A stretch of 64,000 bases of DNA from Litorivivens sp041624475 (GTDB lineage: Bacteria; Pseudomonadota; Gammaproteobacteria; Pseudomonadales; Spongiibacteraceae), in contig NZ_JBFJUX010000009.1 of the NCBI RefSeq assembly GCF_041624475.1, forward strand, positions 1 to 64,000, given 5' to 3'. Below are positions 15,559-24,511 of this stretch, piece after piece (positions within the stretch are counted from its first letter, which is position 1; every line of letters begins with the position of its first letter). The position numbers were made by a program, and so were the translations under genes. Under the pieces are notes generated by a model, which was not told where the DNA came from, ran no database searches, and saw nothing but the letters and a program-made list of their open reading frames with translations.

Positions 15559-16308
15559 ATGAGCAGTACGACGCGAGGCGATTCAAATTCGGACAAGGCA
15601 GGGCGTGGACGCGCTGTGCAAATGCAGGTTCCTGTCAGTCAGTTGCGCCAGGCGCTGGGCAGTGAGGCGAAGGCGATGCGGCAGTTGCTGGCAGTCGTCG
15701 ATGAGCAGTGTAAAGCTCTGCAATCTGCGGAGCCTATGCCTCATCGGGAAACGCGGCGCCGCAAACTTGTTACTGCGCTAAACCATGTTGGGGGGGAAGA
15801 GTTGCAGCAAGCTCGTCTGGCGCTGAGTCAGGCCGCTGACCGGCTGTATCAGATCGCTGCGGAAGTGGATAAGCACAACGCCGAGATTAATGCCCTGCCC
15901 CTGATCCGGGGCCTGTTCAAACGCCGCGCAATGTTGCGGCGCGCTGAAAAGCTGGAGAAATCGCGCCGCGCTGCGATGATGGAGTGTGAGCAGGCCCGGG
16001 AGCGAGCCGACCAGCTGTTCCGATCGCTGGCCACGCCGGACAATATTTCAGAAGTGATTCGCATATCCCGCGAGATGCGACAGCGCGTGCGCAGCGCCAC
16101 GAATACACGAAAGCATCTGAGTATCAAACGGAGGTTGTTGCTCGACAATCTCAACCTGTGCGAAGAGATCGACAGTCTGCTGCAGATGTTGAATACCGAT
16201 GAAAAAATCGCTGTTCACGAAACCGATATGCAGGCATTGATACGCGACGATGAATTCAAGTCGTCGTTAAGAGACAGAGTCAACAACGACCTTGGCGAAA
16301 GCCCCTAG
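15559..16308 (+). CDS. Uncharacterised coiled-coil protein of the polysaccharide locus
   Basis: 249 residues with no signal peptide and no membrane segment. From about residue 25 to 220 it is predicted to be nearly all charged helix (QLRQALGSEAKAMRQLL, EELQQARLALSQAADRLYQ, RRAEKLEKSRRAAMMECEQ), interrupted by a short PLIRGLFKRRAML hinge. I do not recognise a family. It lies between the divergent export operon and glmS, so a cytoplasmic scaffold or regulatory role in the polysaccharide system is plausible but only inferred. A GGAG site precedes the ATG. Confidence 0.7.
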   Translation: MSSTTRGDSNSDKAGRGRAVQMQVPVSQLRQALGSEAKAMRQLLAVVDEQCKALQSAEPMPHRETRRRKLVTALNHVGGEELQQARLALSQAADRLYQIAAEVDKHNAEINALPLIRGLFKRRAMLRRAEKLEKSRRAAMMECEQARERADQLFRSLATPDNISEVIRISREMRQRVRSATNTRKHLSIKRRLLLDNLNLCEEIDSLLQMLNTDEKIAVHETDMQALIRDDEFKSSLRDRVNNDLGESP

Positions 16309-16435
16309 CGCGGTTCGCTCAATTCGAACTGCATCACGTTGTTCCTGCGCACTGTTCGAGGCGCAGGGCTTCTATCCCGCCTCGAATTCTCTGTGTTTGT
16401 GAAATATCTACGCGCGGGCGCGATTCAGGCAGCAC

Positions 16436-16451
16436 TGGCATAGCCATTGCA
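16436..16451 (+). promoter_or_regulatory. Sigma-54 promoter of glmS
   Basis: TGGCAT-AGCCA-TTGCA, with GG and GC 10 bp apart. The -12 element is perfect and the -24 element has one mismatch. The predicted start near 16462 leaves a 5' leader of about 65 nt before the glmS ATG. Confidence 0.7.
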
Positions 16452-16528
16452 CTTATCCCCTCCAGACATCAACGCAATCGGCAGATGTTTCTCATTGAAT
16501 AACTGTCGGCAAAACCTGGAGAAAGAGT

Positions 16529-18358
16529 ATGTGTGGACTTGTTGCAGCAATCGCAAAACATGATGTGGTTCCGTCACTGTTGGAGGGGCTGCGAAGGCTC
16601 GAGTATCGCGGCTATGACTCGGCCGGTGTGGCCGCGATCAATGGCGTCGGCCTGAAGAGTGCAAGGTCGCTGGGTAATGTGGAGGCGCTGTCAGGTCGTC
16701 TTGGCGAGCAGCGCCTGTCGGGTAATATCGGTATCGGCCATACCCGCTGGGCAACCCACGGCGAGCCTTCTGAAATCAATGCCCACCCGCATTTGTCGAG
16801 AGATGAAATTGCAGTGGTTCACAACGGCATCATCGAAAATCATGACGCTCTGCGCAAAGAGCTGATTGAAGCTGGATACACCTTTGAATCGCAAACGGAC
16901 ACAGAAGTTGTCGCCCATTTGATTCACCACTATAGCCTGACCGAACCTTCACTTCAGAAAGCTGTGCTCAACGCCACGCGGCGACTGGAGGGAACGTATG
17001 CGCTGGCGGTGATCTCCGCCCACAATGATCGGGAGCTTGTGGCGGCCCGTCGCGGCAGCCCTCTGCTGGTAGGCGTCGCAGAAGGCGAGGCGTATATCGC
17101 CTCCGACGTCACGGCCCTGCTGCCAATTACTCGCCATTATATAGCGCTGGAAGACGGCGATGTTGCCGAGGTCAGTGCGCAGTCGGTGAATATTGTTGAT
17201 GAGAAAGGTGCGGTAGTGGTTCGGGAATTGAGTCAATCCCAGCAGAGCCGTGTCGACACCAGCAAGGGTGTGTACGACCACTTCATGCAGAAAGAAATTT
17301 TCGAACAGGATACGGTGCTGGAACGCACCCTGCTGCCGGGGCTGAAAAATGGCATGGTCAACGAAGACGCCCTGGGGGATGATGCTGCCAAATTGCTGCA
17401 GGATATTGAACACGTACATATTGTAGCCTGCGGCACCAGCTATCACGCCGGCATGGTAGCAAGCTATACCCTTGAGTCGCTGTGCGGTGTTTCCTGTAAA
17501 GTCGAACTGGCCAGTGAATACCGCTACCGCCGGGTTGTGGTAAAACCCAACACGCTGTTTGTAACACTGTCGCAATCTGGTGAAACCGCGGACACACTGG
17601 CAGCGCTGCGTTTTGCCAAGCGCCAGCCCTACCAGGCAACGCTCGCGATCTGCAATGTGCCGGAAAGCTCACTGGTGCGCGAATCGCAACTGGTGTTTCT
17701 CACCCAGGCCGGACCGGAAATTGGCGTCGCCTCAACCAAAGCCTTTACCACCCAGCTGATGAATATGTCGCTGCTGGCAGTACTGTTGGCGCGGTATCAG
17801 GGGTTGGGGCGCCAACGCGAACTGGCGCTGATCGATGTTCTGCGCCGTGCGCCGGAGCAAGTGCGGCGCGTCTATAGCCTGGATGGTCAGATTGCCGAGC
17901 TGGCCGAGCGGATTGCCGAGCGCAACTACGCCCTGTTTCTCGGCCGCGGCCAGATGTATCCGATTGCAATGGAAGGTGCGCTCAAACTCAAAGAAATCAC
18001 CTACATGAGCGCCGAAGCCTATGCCGCCGGTGAACTGAAGCACGGTCCGCTGGCCCTGGTTGATACGCAAGTACCGGTCGTAGCGCTGGCTCCCTATAAC
18101 CCGCTGCTCGCGAAAATGAACTCCAACCTGGCCGAGGTTCGCGCGCGCGGTGGTCAGTTGATCGTGCTCGCTGACGAAGGTGTCGGTTACAAGGGTAGCG
18201 GCAGCGAGCGCGTGCTCACTGTGCCAAAATCCGGCGGCTTGATTGCGCCCATCGTTTACACCTTGCCACTGCAGTTGTTGGCGTATCACGCTGCACTCTA
18301 CCGCGGAACCAATGTAGACCAGCCGCGCAATCTGGCCAAATCGGTCACGGTAGAGTGA
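16529..18358 (+). CDS. glmS: Glucosamine-6-phosphate synthase (isomerizing)
   Basis: 609 residues, full length. Class II glutamine amidotransferase domain with catalytic Cys2 (MCGLVAAIA), RRLEYRGYDSAG and GHTRWATHG, then two SIS domains (ACGTSYHAGM, LSQSGETADTLAAL, EITYMSAEAYAAGELKHGPLAL region) and the conserved C-terminus LAKSVTVE. It makes glucosamine-6-phosphate from fructose-6-phosphate and glutamine, feeding UDP-GlcNAc. It is not beside glmU or atp genes here but inside a polysaccharide locus behind a sigma-54 promoter, so it is probably a second, dedicated copy. It is followed 3 bp later by a secreted glycosidase-like gene. Confidence 0.93.
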   Translation: MCGLVAAIAKHDVVPSLLEGLRRLEYRGYDSAGVAAINGVGLKSARSLGNVEALSGRLGEQRLSGNIGIGHTRWATHGEPSEINAHPHLSRDEIAVVHNGIIENHDALRKELIEAGYTFESQTDTEVVAHLIHHYSLTEPSLQKAVLNATRRLEGTYALAVISAHNDRELVAARRGSPLLVGVAEGEAYIASDVTALLPITRHYIALEDGDVAEVSAQSVNIVDEKGAVVVRELSQSQQSRVDTSKGVYDHFMQKEIFEQDTVLERTLLPGLKNGMVNEDALGDDAAKLLQDIEHVHIVACGTSYHAGMVASYTLESLCGVSCKVELASEYRYRRVVVKPNTLFVTLSQSGETADTLAALRFAKRQPYQATLAICNVPESSLVRESQLVFLTQAGPEIGVASTKAFTTQLMNMSLLAVLLARYQGLGRQRELALIDVLRRAPEQVRRVYSLDGQIAELAERIAERNYALFLGRGQMYPIAMEGALKLKEITYMSAEAYAAGELKHGPLALVDTQVPVVALAPYNPLLAKMNSNLAEVRARGGQLIVLADEGVGYKGSGSERVLTVPKSGGLIAPIVYTLPLQLLAYHAALYRGTNVDQPRNLAKSVTVE

Positions 18359-18361
18359 GGA

Positions 18362-19606
18362 ATGACGATGAGCTGTTTACAGGAATGGATTCGACTATCA
18401 GGCAAGGTCAGGCGACACGCCTGCCTTTGCCTGCTCGCAGTGCTGGCTAATCACGCCGTGGCCTCGGAGTCTTCGGTAGTTCCCGATGCGCATGGCGCCT
18501 GGGTGTATGACGTAACTAACCGCCCCGGGGAGCCGCGTCGCTACGACCCCGGCTACTTTGCCACTGGGCTTAACAATTACAACCGCAGTGCAGAGGAAGG
18601 GCACAAGATCAGGCTGATCTACACCTATGCGGGCAGTCTGGAGATGTACTGTCCGGGGCGTAAGCCTGATCAGTGCCGGCTTGAGGATCTGGTTGCGGTA
18701 TACCCACTGAACGCCGATAAGCGCCTGCATGGCGCCGAAGGTGAGGCCACTGTGAGAGCCTATGCCTCGAAGATTGACGGCGCTCTGGCCGGTGGCCGCG
18801 TGTTGGCTGTGCCAGTCATCGATGGCGCGATTACCGGTGATTACGAAGGCAGTATGAAAGGCTTCAATGAACTGCCACGCGAGCTTGCCCGAGCCTTTGC
18901 CGACAAGGTGTCGCGCAAGATTTGCTCTGACCCGAATGTGGCTGGCGTACAGTTCGATATAGAACCCTTCAACGTCAGCGAGCAAAACGGGCAGTTTCAT
19001 TTCTACCAGCGCATTGCCGAGAATTTTGCCGGTACGGTGCCGGCAACCCTCCGCGAGAGCGCAGTGAATTGCAAAACCGACGACTTCCCGAAGGGTCGCT
19101 TCTTCTCGGTATTTGCTTCATCCAACCAAATGAATCCGGCAGGGCCGGCGGCAAAGAATATTAGTGAAATACTTACGAAATTTAACAACGGGTATCTGAT
19201 TGCGCCGCTCTATGACCTGGGGTCCGGTCCGCCGGGCCACGCACTCTCTGTGACGGAATACCAAAAACGCGCCGAGCGTCATGCGAAACAAATGGCAAAA
19301 TGGTCTGCCCAATCAGGCGTGAAGTTTCAGCTCGGTGTTCCCGCCTCGGCGACGGTGCACGAGCACGCCTACTGCCGCGGTGGCGGGTGTAGCAGGGCGC
19401 CAGGCGCCGCTGCTGAGGTGCCGACCCAGGATGCCTACTTGCGTGCAGCGCTGGATGCGATCGATAGCAGTGGTGCCAGGCAGAGTCCGCACTTTCGCGG
19501 CGTGTCTGTTTGGGGCTGGACGAGAGGTGTAACCGTTCACGGTCTTCAGTTTGAACCGCAGGTGCCGCCCTGGAATGCACTCAGTCTGCTGGGAAAGCGC
19601 CTCTAG
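18362..19606 (+). CDS. Secreted glycoside hydrolase-like (TIM-barrel) protein
   Basis: 414 residues from an ATG 3 bp after glmS; a second ATG at 18368 has better ribosome-site spacing. A hydrophobic leader (CLCLLAVLANHAVASE) suggests export. The central GVQFDIEPFN segment (near 200) has the D-x-E end of a strand seen in GH18-like catalytic barrels. FRGVSVWGWTRG near the C-terminus also fits a barrel strand. I infer a periplasmic or secreted polysaccharide-modifying or -cleaving enzyme, a common companion of synthase-dependent export systems. The exact family is not recognised. Confidence 0.6.
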   Translation: MTMSCLQEWIRLSGKVRRHACLCLLAVLANHAVASESSVVPDAHGAWVYDVTNRPGEPRRYDPGYFATGLNNYNRSAEEGHKIRLIYTYAGSLEMYCPGRKPDQCRLEDLVAVYPLNADKRLHGAEGEATVRAYASKIDGALAGGRVLAVPVIDGAITGDYEGSMKGFNELPRELARAFADKVSRKICSDPNVAGVQFDIEPFNVSEQNGQFHFYQRIAENFAGTVPATLRESAVNCKTDDFPKGRFFSVFASSNQMNPAGPAAKNISEILTKFNNGYLIAPLYDLGSGPPGHALSVTEYQKRAERHAKQMAKWSAQSGVKFQLGVPASATVHEHAYCRGGGCSRAPGAAAEVPTQDAYLRAALDAIDSSGARQSPHFRGVSVWGWTRGVTVHGLQFEPQVPPWNALSLLGKRL

Positions 19607-19685
19607 GTAGATCTCGCTGTTGGTGGTGGTAAAAGTTGAAAACCCATATATGAGGAAAGGGGTGCTGTAACCAGCCCTCTGAGAC

Positions 19686-21224
19686 ATGGATAGCACATTG
19701 CCACAATATGCCAAGGATACAGCTGCTCCCAAGCAAGTCAGCGGCCTGACGCGGTTTTATCCGCGCAAGGTCATGCACTGGATGGCTCTGGGTATTGCGC
19801 TGGTGGTTTTGCCGCTGCTGCTGGCTGTTGGCAGCGCCGCCCACTATGTGCGTCAGTTGGCGGTCGACAGCCAGGATGCCGTCCTGGACGGTACCCAGTC
19901 CGTGCGCCTCAGCCGCATGCTGGGCGACTACTTGCTGGGTATGGAACGAAATGCTCGTGTCTATCAGGTCATCGGTGATACCAAACTGCTTGAAACCTAT
20001 CAGGAATTACACAAGCAGTTTGAAAACTCGGCGAGTGAACTGCTGGCAATAGAAAACGAGCGCGCCGTACTCGAAAAAATCACACAACTGCTGGCGCTAG
20101 GCGCTGGATTAAATGAGGTGCTGGTGCAGGAGCCGCCCAACAGTACGCTGGCGATAAACTCCTTGCAGCGCTTCGCTGAGATGCGCGAGATAATCCGTTG
20201 GCTGGTCGACCGCAATAGCGAAGTAATTCGCGAGCGTATACAGAAATTGCATAACTACGCGACCGAGGCGCAACAGATCCTGCTGTGGGAGGCCTTCATG
20301 GTGCTGCCAGTGGCCACCGGTTTGGGCTTGTTGATTATGTACCGGGTTAGCCGGCCCATGAGAAAACTGGATAGAAGCATCCGAAGACTGGGCAGTGGCG
20401 ATGTAGACGAAGTCATCCAGGTTGATGGGCCCGAAGATATTCAGGCGCTCGGCTTTCGCTTAGAGTGGCTGCGCCAGAGGTTGAGTGAGCTGGCGGATCA
20501 GAAACGGCTATTTCTGCAGCATATATCCCACGAGCTGAAGACGCCCCTAGCCAGTATTCGAGAGGGCACCAGCCTGCTAAGCGGCGATGTTGTGGGTCAG
20601 CTTAACCAGCAGCAGAAAGAAATCGTGGATATTCTCGACAGCAGCAGCCTTCAGTTGCAGCGCCGTATCGAAGACCTGTTGGCCTTCAGTGTTAACGATG
20701 AACCTCGCTCTAAACTTGATATGGAATGGCTTTCGGCTGAAGATTTAGTGCGCACGGTCATTGATTCTCACCAGTTGGTGGTGCGGGCAAAAGGGCTGAC
20801 TATTGACACGAGATTCAGCGAACCACGGGTAAAGGCTGATACTGAAAAGCTCACGGCAATTATCGATAATCTGGTGTCAAATGCCGTGAAGTACTCACCC
20901 GAAGGCGGCCGCTTAAACATCAAACAAACTGTTTTGAACGGCCGTTGGCAGCTCGATGTGAACGACCAGGGGCCAGGTATTCACCCCAGCGAAGCGGAAC
21001 GAGTTTTTCAGCCCTTTTACCAAGGCGCTACGCCCTACAGCGGTCATTTGAAAGGTACCGGTCTCGGTCTGGCGATTGCCAGGCTTTATGCACGTTTACA
21101 TCAAGGGGATTTAATCGTTTTACCCAGCAGTCATGGCGCCCACTTGCAGTTGAGCCTGCCGATGGCATACAAACCCAAGAATGGAGCCAATACATGTACA
21201 TTGGAACGTACCTCAGAATCCTGA
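19686..21224 (+). CDS. glrK: Sensor histidine kinase GlrK (QseE/YfhK type)
   Basis: 512 residues. Two membrane segments (about 38-60 and 205-222) flank a periplasmic helical sensor region. They are followed by HAMP (YRVSRPMRKLDRSIRRLGSG), a HisKA box with phospho-acceptor H282 in HISHELKTPLASIREGTSLL (E. coli GlrK has a near-identical box), and HATPase motifs DNLVSNAVKYSPEGG, DQGPGI and GTGLGLAIA. With the next two genes it forms the conserved glrK-qseG-glrR order. In enterobacteria this system senses envelope state and activates glmY, a small RNA that controls glmS. Confidence 0.85.
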   Translation: MDSTLPQYAKDTAAPKQVSGLTRFYPRKVMHWMALGIALVVLPLLLAVGSAAHYVRQLAVDSQDAVLDGTQSVRLSRMLGDYLLGMERNARVYQVIGDTKLLETYQELHKQFENSASELLAIENERAVLEKITQLLALGAGLNEVLVQEPPNSTLAINSLQRFAEMREIIRWLVDRNSEVIRERIQKLHNYATEAQQILLWEAFMVLPVATGLGLLIMYRVSRPMRKLDRSIRRLGSGDVDEVIQVDGPEDIQALGFRLEWLRQRLSELADQKRLFLQHISHELKTPLASIREGTSLLSGDVVGQLNQQQKEIVDILDSSSLQLQRRIEDLLAFSVNDEPRSKLDMEWLSAEDLVRTVIDSHQLVVRAKGLTIDTRFSEPRVKADTEKLTAIIDNLVSNAVKYSPEGGRLNIKQTVLNGRWQLDVNDQGPGIHPSEAERVFQPFYQGATPYSGHLKGTGLGLAIARLYARLHQGDLIVLPSSHGAHLQLSLPMAYKPKNGANTCTLERTSES

Positions 21225-21706
21225 CGCTAGGCCTGCTGCTATCAGGGTGTGCGACACAGAGTAATACGCAGTCTGGCGCTGTAATGAATCCACCGGAAAG
21301 CCTGGTTGAGCTAATGGATTACAACGCACGCGTCGCCGCATTAGACAGTGCGAATTATCAGCAAGAGTTAAATGCCGCGCGCGCTGATTTTGGTCGCAGT
21401 GGCAGCAAGAAATCGCGTATGCGATTGGCGATTCTGTTAATGAACGGAAGTGATGGCGACGCGATGAGTCGTTTTCGCGAATCTGAAGACTTGTTGAAAA
21501 GTTACATTGATGATCAAGGCTTTGCATTTTTTGACAGAGATTACGGCGCCTTTGCGCGAATGCTGCTTACCATTAATCAGGAATGGCAGCGTATGCAGAA
21601 CCAATTGATCACTGCGCGTGTCGAAACGCAAAACGCCCACAAAAAGTTGGAAGAGCTTAAGTCGATCGAAATGCAGTTGAACCACCCGGGCAATGGCTAC
21701 CACTGA
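21194..21706 (+). CDS. qseG: QseG-like outer membrane lipoprotein
   Basis: 170 residues from the ATG at 21194, overlapping the end of glrK by 31 bp. A longer in-frame extension back to 20945 lies wholly inside glrK and is rejected. The lipoprotein signal is MYIGTYLRILTLGLLLSGC with lipobox LLSGC. The rest is mostly helical, with a C-terminal coiled coil (QNAHKKLEELKSIEMQL). Position between glrK and glrR, size and lipoprotein nature match YfhG/QseG, which in E. coli interacts with the GlrK sensor. GGAG precedes the start. Confidence 0.78.
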   Translation: MYIGTYLRILTLGLLLSGCATQSNTQSGAVMNPPESLVELMDYNARVAALDSANYQQELNAARADFGRSGSKKSRMRLAILLMNGSDGDAMSRFRESEDLLKSYIDDQGFAFFDRDYGAFARMLLTINQEWQRMQNQLITARVETQNAHKKLEELKSIEMQLNHPGNGYH

Positions 21707-21732
21707 CTTCACCTGAGCAATAAAAGGTTCTT

Positions 21733-23079
21733 ATGAGTAAACGCGTACTTCTGATAGATGACGACAAAGACCTTCTGAAGCTGGTCTCCATGCGCCTGAC
21801 CTCTGATGGCTTCGAGGTGGCCAGTGCTGATGGCGGCCGCAAAGGCCTTGCGTTGCTGGATAGTTTTCAGCCGCAAGTCGTGGTTACCGATCTGCGGATG
21901 GACGATATTGACGGTATGGCGGTGTTCGAGTACGTCAAAGCCAATCGACCCAGTTTGCCCGTCATTATGCTGACGGCCCACGGCTCGATTCCGCACGCAC
22001 TAGAAGCGACCCGACGCGGTGCCTTTGCTTACCTGACCAAGCCCTTTGACAGTGCCGAATTGGTCAGCGAAATCAACAGCGCACTGCAGGCTTATGGCGA
22101 TCCCGGTGATGAAAGCTCCGATGGCTTTTGTGCGCGCATTGTTACGCGTAGCCCGATGATGAAAGAAGTGCTGTCACAGTCCAGAATGGTTGCGCAAAGT
22201 GACGCCAGTGTCTTGATTCAGAGCGAAAGTGGCACTGGTAAAGAGCTACTGGCGCGCTCAATTCACGATGCAAGCGAACGTTCCGGAAAGCCCTTTATGG
22301 CGATTAACTGTAGTGCAGTACCGGAATCGCTTCTGGAATCTGAGTTGTTCGGTCACAGTAAAGGAGCCTTTACCGGGGCGACCAAAAACCACGAAGGCCT
22401 TTTTCAGGCAGCCTATGGCGGCACGCTGTTTCTCGATGAGGTGGGCGATATGCCGATGGGTTTCCAGGCAAAGTTGCTGCGCGTATTGCAGGAGCGAGAA
22501 GTTCGTCCGGTGGGGTCGACCACATCGGTACCCATCGATGTTCGGATTATTTCAGCGACTCATTTTGATCTTGAGAAAGAAGTACAGGAACAGCGTTTCC
22601 GCAAGGATCTCTACTATCGGCTGAATGTTGTGCAACTGTCATTACCACCGCTGCGCGAACGCCGTGATGACATACCGCTGCTGGCCAACCATTTTCTTAG
22701 AACGCTGGCGGAAAGCAAAGGGCAGGCACAGAAACGCTTTTCAGCGGAAGCACTGGAAATACTCGTCTCAGCGGCGTGGCCTGGCAACGTTCGGCAGCTA
22801 CAGAATATTGTCGAGCAGACCACCGTACTGTCGAGTACACAGGTTATTCCCTCGCAACTGGTGCAGAACGCGCTGAAGATGGACTCAGGTGAGATTCCGT
22901 CATTTGCCGAAGCGCGTGACAACTTCGAGCGCGAGTATCTGGCTGAGCTATTGAATATCACCCAAGGTAATGTTTCGAAAGCGTCGAATCTCGCGAAACG
23001 CAACCGCACCGAGTTCTATCGTCTGCTGCATCGACATCATCTTGATCCGAGCGAATATCGCGGTCGTCGACAGGCCTAG
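21733..23079 (+). CDS. glrR: Sigma-54-dependent response regulator GlrR
   Basis: 448 residues. Receiver domain with D10-D11 and phospho-acceptor D53 (VVVTDLRMDD), AAA+ domain with Walker A (SESGTGKE), the sigma-54 contact loop GAFTGA, Walker B (LFLDEVGDM) and the R-finger region, then a Fis-type helix-turn-helix (GNVSKASNLAKRNRTEFYRLL). It is the cognate regulator of the upstream GlrK. It should activate -24/-12 promoters; three are found in this locus. Its stop codon overlaps the GTG start of the glycosyltransferase gene by one base (TAGTG), implying translational coupling. Confidence 0.9.
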   Translation: MSKRVLLIDDDKDLLKLVSMRLTSDGFEVASADGGRKGLALLDSFQPQVVVTDLRMDDIDGMAVFEYVKANRPSLPVIMLTAHGSIPHALEATRRGAFAYLTKPFDSAELVSEINSALQAYGDPGDESSDGFCARIVTRSPMMKEVLSQSRMVAQSDASVLIQSESGTGKELLARSIHDASERSGKPFMAINCSAVPESLLESELFGHSKGAFTGATKNHEGLFQAAYGGTLFLDEVGDMPMGFQAKLLRVLQEREVRPVGSTTSVPIDVRIISATHFDLEKEVQEQRFRKDLYYRLNVVQLSLPPLRERRDDIPLLANHFLRTLAESKGQAQKRFSAEALEILVSAAWPGNVRQLQNIVEQTTVLSSTQVIPSQLVQNALKMDSGEIPSFAEARDNFEREYLAELLNITQGNVSKASNLAKRNRTEFYRLLHRHHLDPSEYRGRRQA

Positions 23080-24185
23080 TGACTTTGCGACCGATTGCTG
23101 TAGCAATATCGGCTCACGGCTTCGGCCATCTTGGCCAGTGTGTGCCCGTGGTGCGGGCGCTGCAGCGGCGCTTTCCAGGTCGTCGTGTGGTGGTGCTCAG
23201 TGAGATATCGCCGCACGTACTGCGTGATTTTCTGGGAGAATCTGTAGAGTTTCTACCCGCGCCGAATCACGTCAGCATATTGATGAAAGATGCTTTGCGG
23301 GTTGATCTGAACGCGACGAGCCAGGCCTTTGTGGCCTGGCAAAGCCGTTACCATGAAAAGGTTGCTGCGTTCGTCTCTGTGCTCAGGTCGATTGAACCAG
23401 CGCTATTGTTGAGTAATGTCGATCACACGCCTCTAAGTGCTGCCCGGGAGTTGGGTATACCTGCCTTCGCGATGTGCTCGCTAAACTGGGCGGATATTCT
23501 TGAATCGCTATTCTTCGAAGACGCAAACGCCGTCAGCGATACTGATGGGGGAACGCTGGCAAAGGTTTGCAGGGATATACGCGCGGTGTATAACGGTGCG
23601 GAGGCTTTTTTGCGGGTAAGCCCAGGTATGGGAATGAAAAGCCTGACGAACCTGCATCGGGTCAACGTGCTGGCACGGGAAGGTGAGCGCTACGATCTGC
23701 ATCAAAGATTGGGTGTTCCAGAACATCATCGGCTGGTTTTGCTGTCACTTGGTGGTATTACTCAGCGTTTGGAGCTCGATCGCTGGACGCTGCCTGACAA
23801 TACCCATTGGATTGTCCCAGACAATGCTTGTGTTCCGACAGACCGCTCTCGCATAACGCCATTCGCTGAACTAAACATGAGATTCATCGATGTGCTGACG
23901 TCGGTCGATATTCTGTTGACCAAACCAGGCTACGGCAGTTTCTGTGAAGCTTGGCGAAACCAGACGTCGGTACTGTATGTAAGACGGCCGAGATGGGCAG
24001 AGGAGGCGGCACTGATTGACTGGATTCAGCGACATACGCCGGCACAGGAAGTGTCTCTTGAAGCATTTGAGCGTGGCAATATTACCGGTGCAATGATGGC
24101 ATTATTGCAACGTCCGGCTACGTTTTCGTCGCTACCCGGCGGTGAAAGTGAAGTTTTAAATCATCTCGCACCCTATCTGGTATAA
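23079..24185 (+). CDS. GT-B-fold glycosyltransferase (MurG-like)
   Basis: 368 residues from a GTG overlapping the glrR stop. The N-terminal SAHGFGHLGQCVPVVRAL is a GT-B acceptor-domain glycine loop, as in MurG and arabinokinase-type sugar proteins. The C-terminal half has LLSLGGI, then DILLTKPGYGSFCEAW, a nucleotide-sugar binding site typical of GT28-like enzymes. No membrane segment is evident. It probably transfers a sugar in the polysaccharide pathway of this locus. Coupling to glrR ties its expression to the regulator. Donor and acceptor are unknown. Confidence 0.75.
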   Translation: MTLRPIAVAISAHGFGHLGQCVPVVRALQRRFPGRRVVVLSEISPHVLRDFLGESVEFLPAPNHVSILMKDALRVDLNATSQAFVAWQSRYHEKVAAFVSVLRSIEPALLLSNVDHTPLSAARELGIPAFAMCSLNWADILESLFFEDANAVSDTDGGTLAKVCRDIRAVYNGAEAFLRVSPGMGMKSLTNLHRVNVLAREGERYDLHQRLGVPEHHRLVLLSLGGITQRLELDRWTLPDNTHWIVPDNACVPTDRSRITPFAELNMRFIDVLTSVDILLTKPGYGSFCEAWRNQTSVLYVRRPRWAEEAALIDWIQRHTPAQEVSLEAFERGNITGAMMALLQRPATFSSLPGGESEVLNHLAPYLV

Positions 24186-24315
24186 ATAGCCTGTTTCTCC
24201 ATTGTCTTTTTACTCTTCTGGCCGTCGCCTTGTCGTATTCCAATCCCGCCGTCGCTGATTTGTTACATCCTTAGTTTCCTGCTTTTCAACAACTTAGCGA
24301 ATTGCGCTTCAGCCT

Positions 24316-24333
24316 TGTCGCAATTCGGCAACG
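24316..24333 (+). promoter_or_regulatory. Candidate GlrR-type enhancer site 3
   Basis: TGTCGC-AATTCG-GCAACG shares 11 of 12 arm positions with the two sites in the 15.3 kb region. It lies about 65 bp upstream of the sigma-54 promoter of the fusion gene. Confidence 0.5.
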
Positions 24334-24396
24334 ATTAACCACAATATATTCTCCACGTACCGCGTAAAACCCCTTTATTTAAAGCTTTAATGCGAC

Positions 24397-24412
24397 TGGC
24401 ACGCATGTTGCT
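24397..24412 (+). promoter_or_regulatory. Sigma-54 promoter of the sulfoquinovose synthase-like fusion gene
   Basis: TGGCAC-GCATG-TTGCT is a full match to the -24/-12 consensus (TGGCACG-N4-TTGCW). Transcription would begin near 24423, which rules out the in-frame start at 24419 and supports the ATG at 24512. Confidence 0.85.
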
Positions 24413-24511
24413 CAGCTCTTGGTACTCATCTTTCGAGTAAACAAATGGCAGTTGCAGGTTGGCTATCACGCACCGCTTCTGCGAACAACGAAACAGAGCT
24501 GGGAGGCGCAT

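Larger units (their letters stand above)
24186..24511. other. 326-bp regulatory region before the fusion gene
   Basis: No gene is seen. It contains a candidate enhancer dyad at 24316-24333, a degenerate second copy at 24250-24267 (three mismatches in the arms), a sigma-54 promoter at 24397-24412 and about 90 nt of leader with GGGAGG before the ATG at 24512. Confidence 0.6.
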
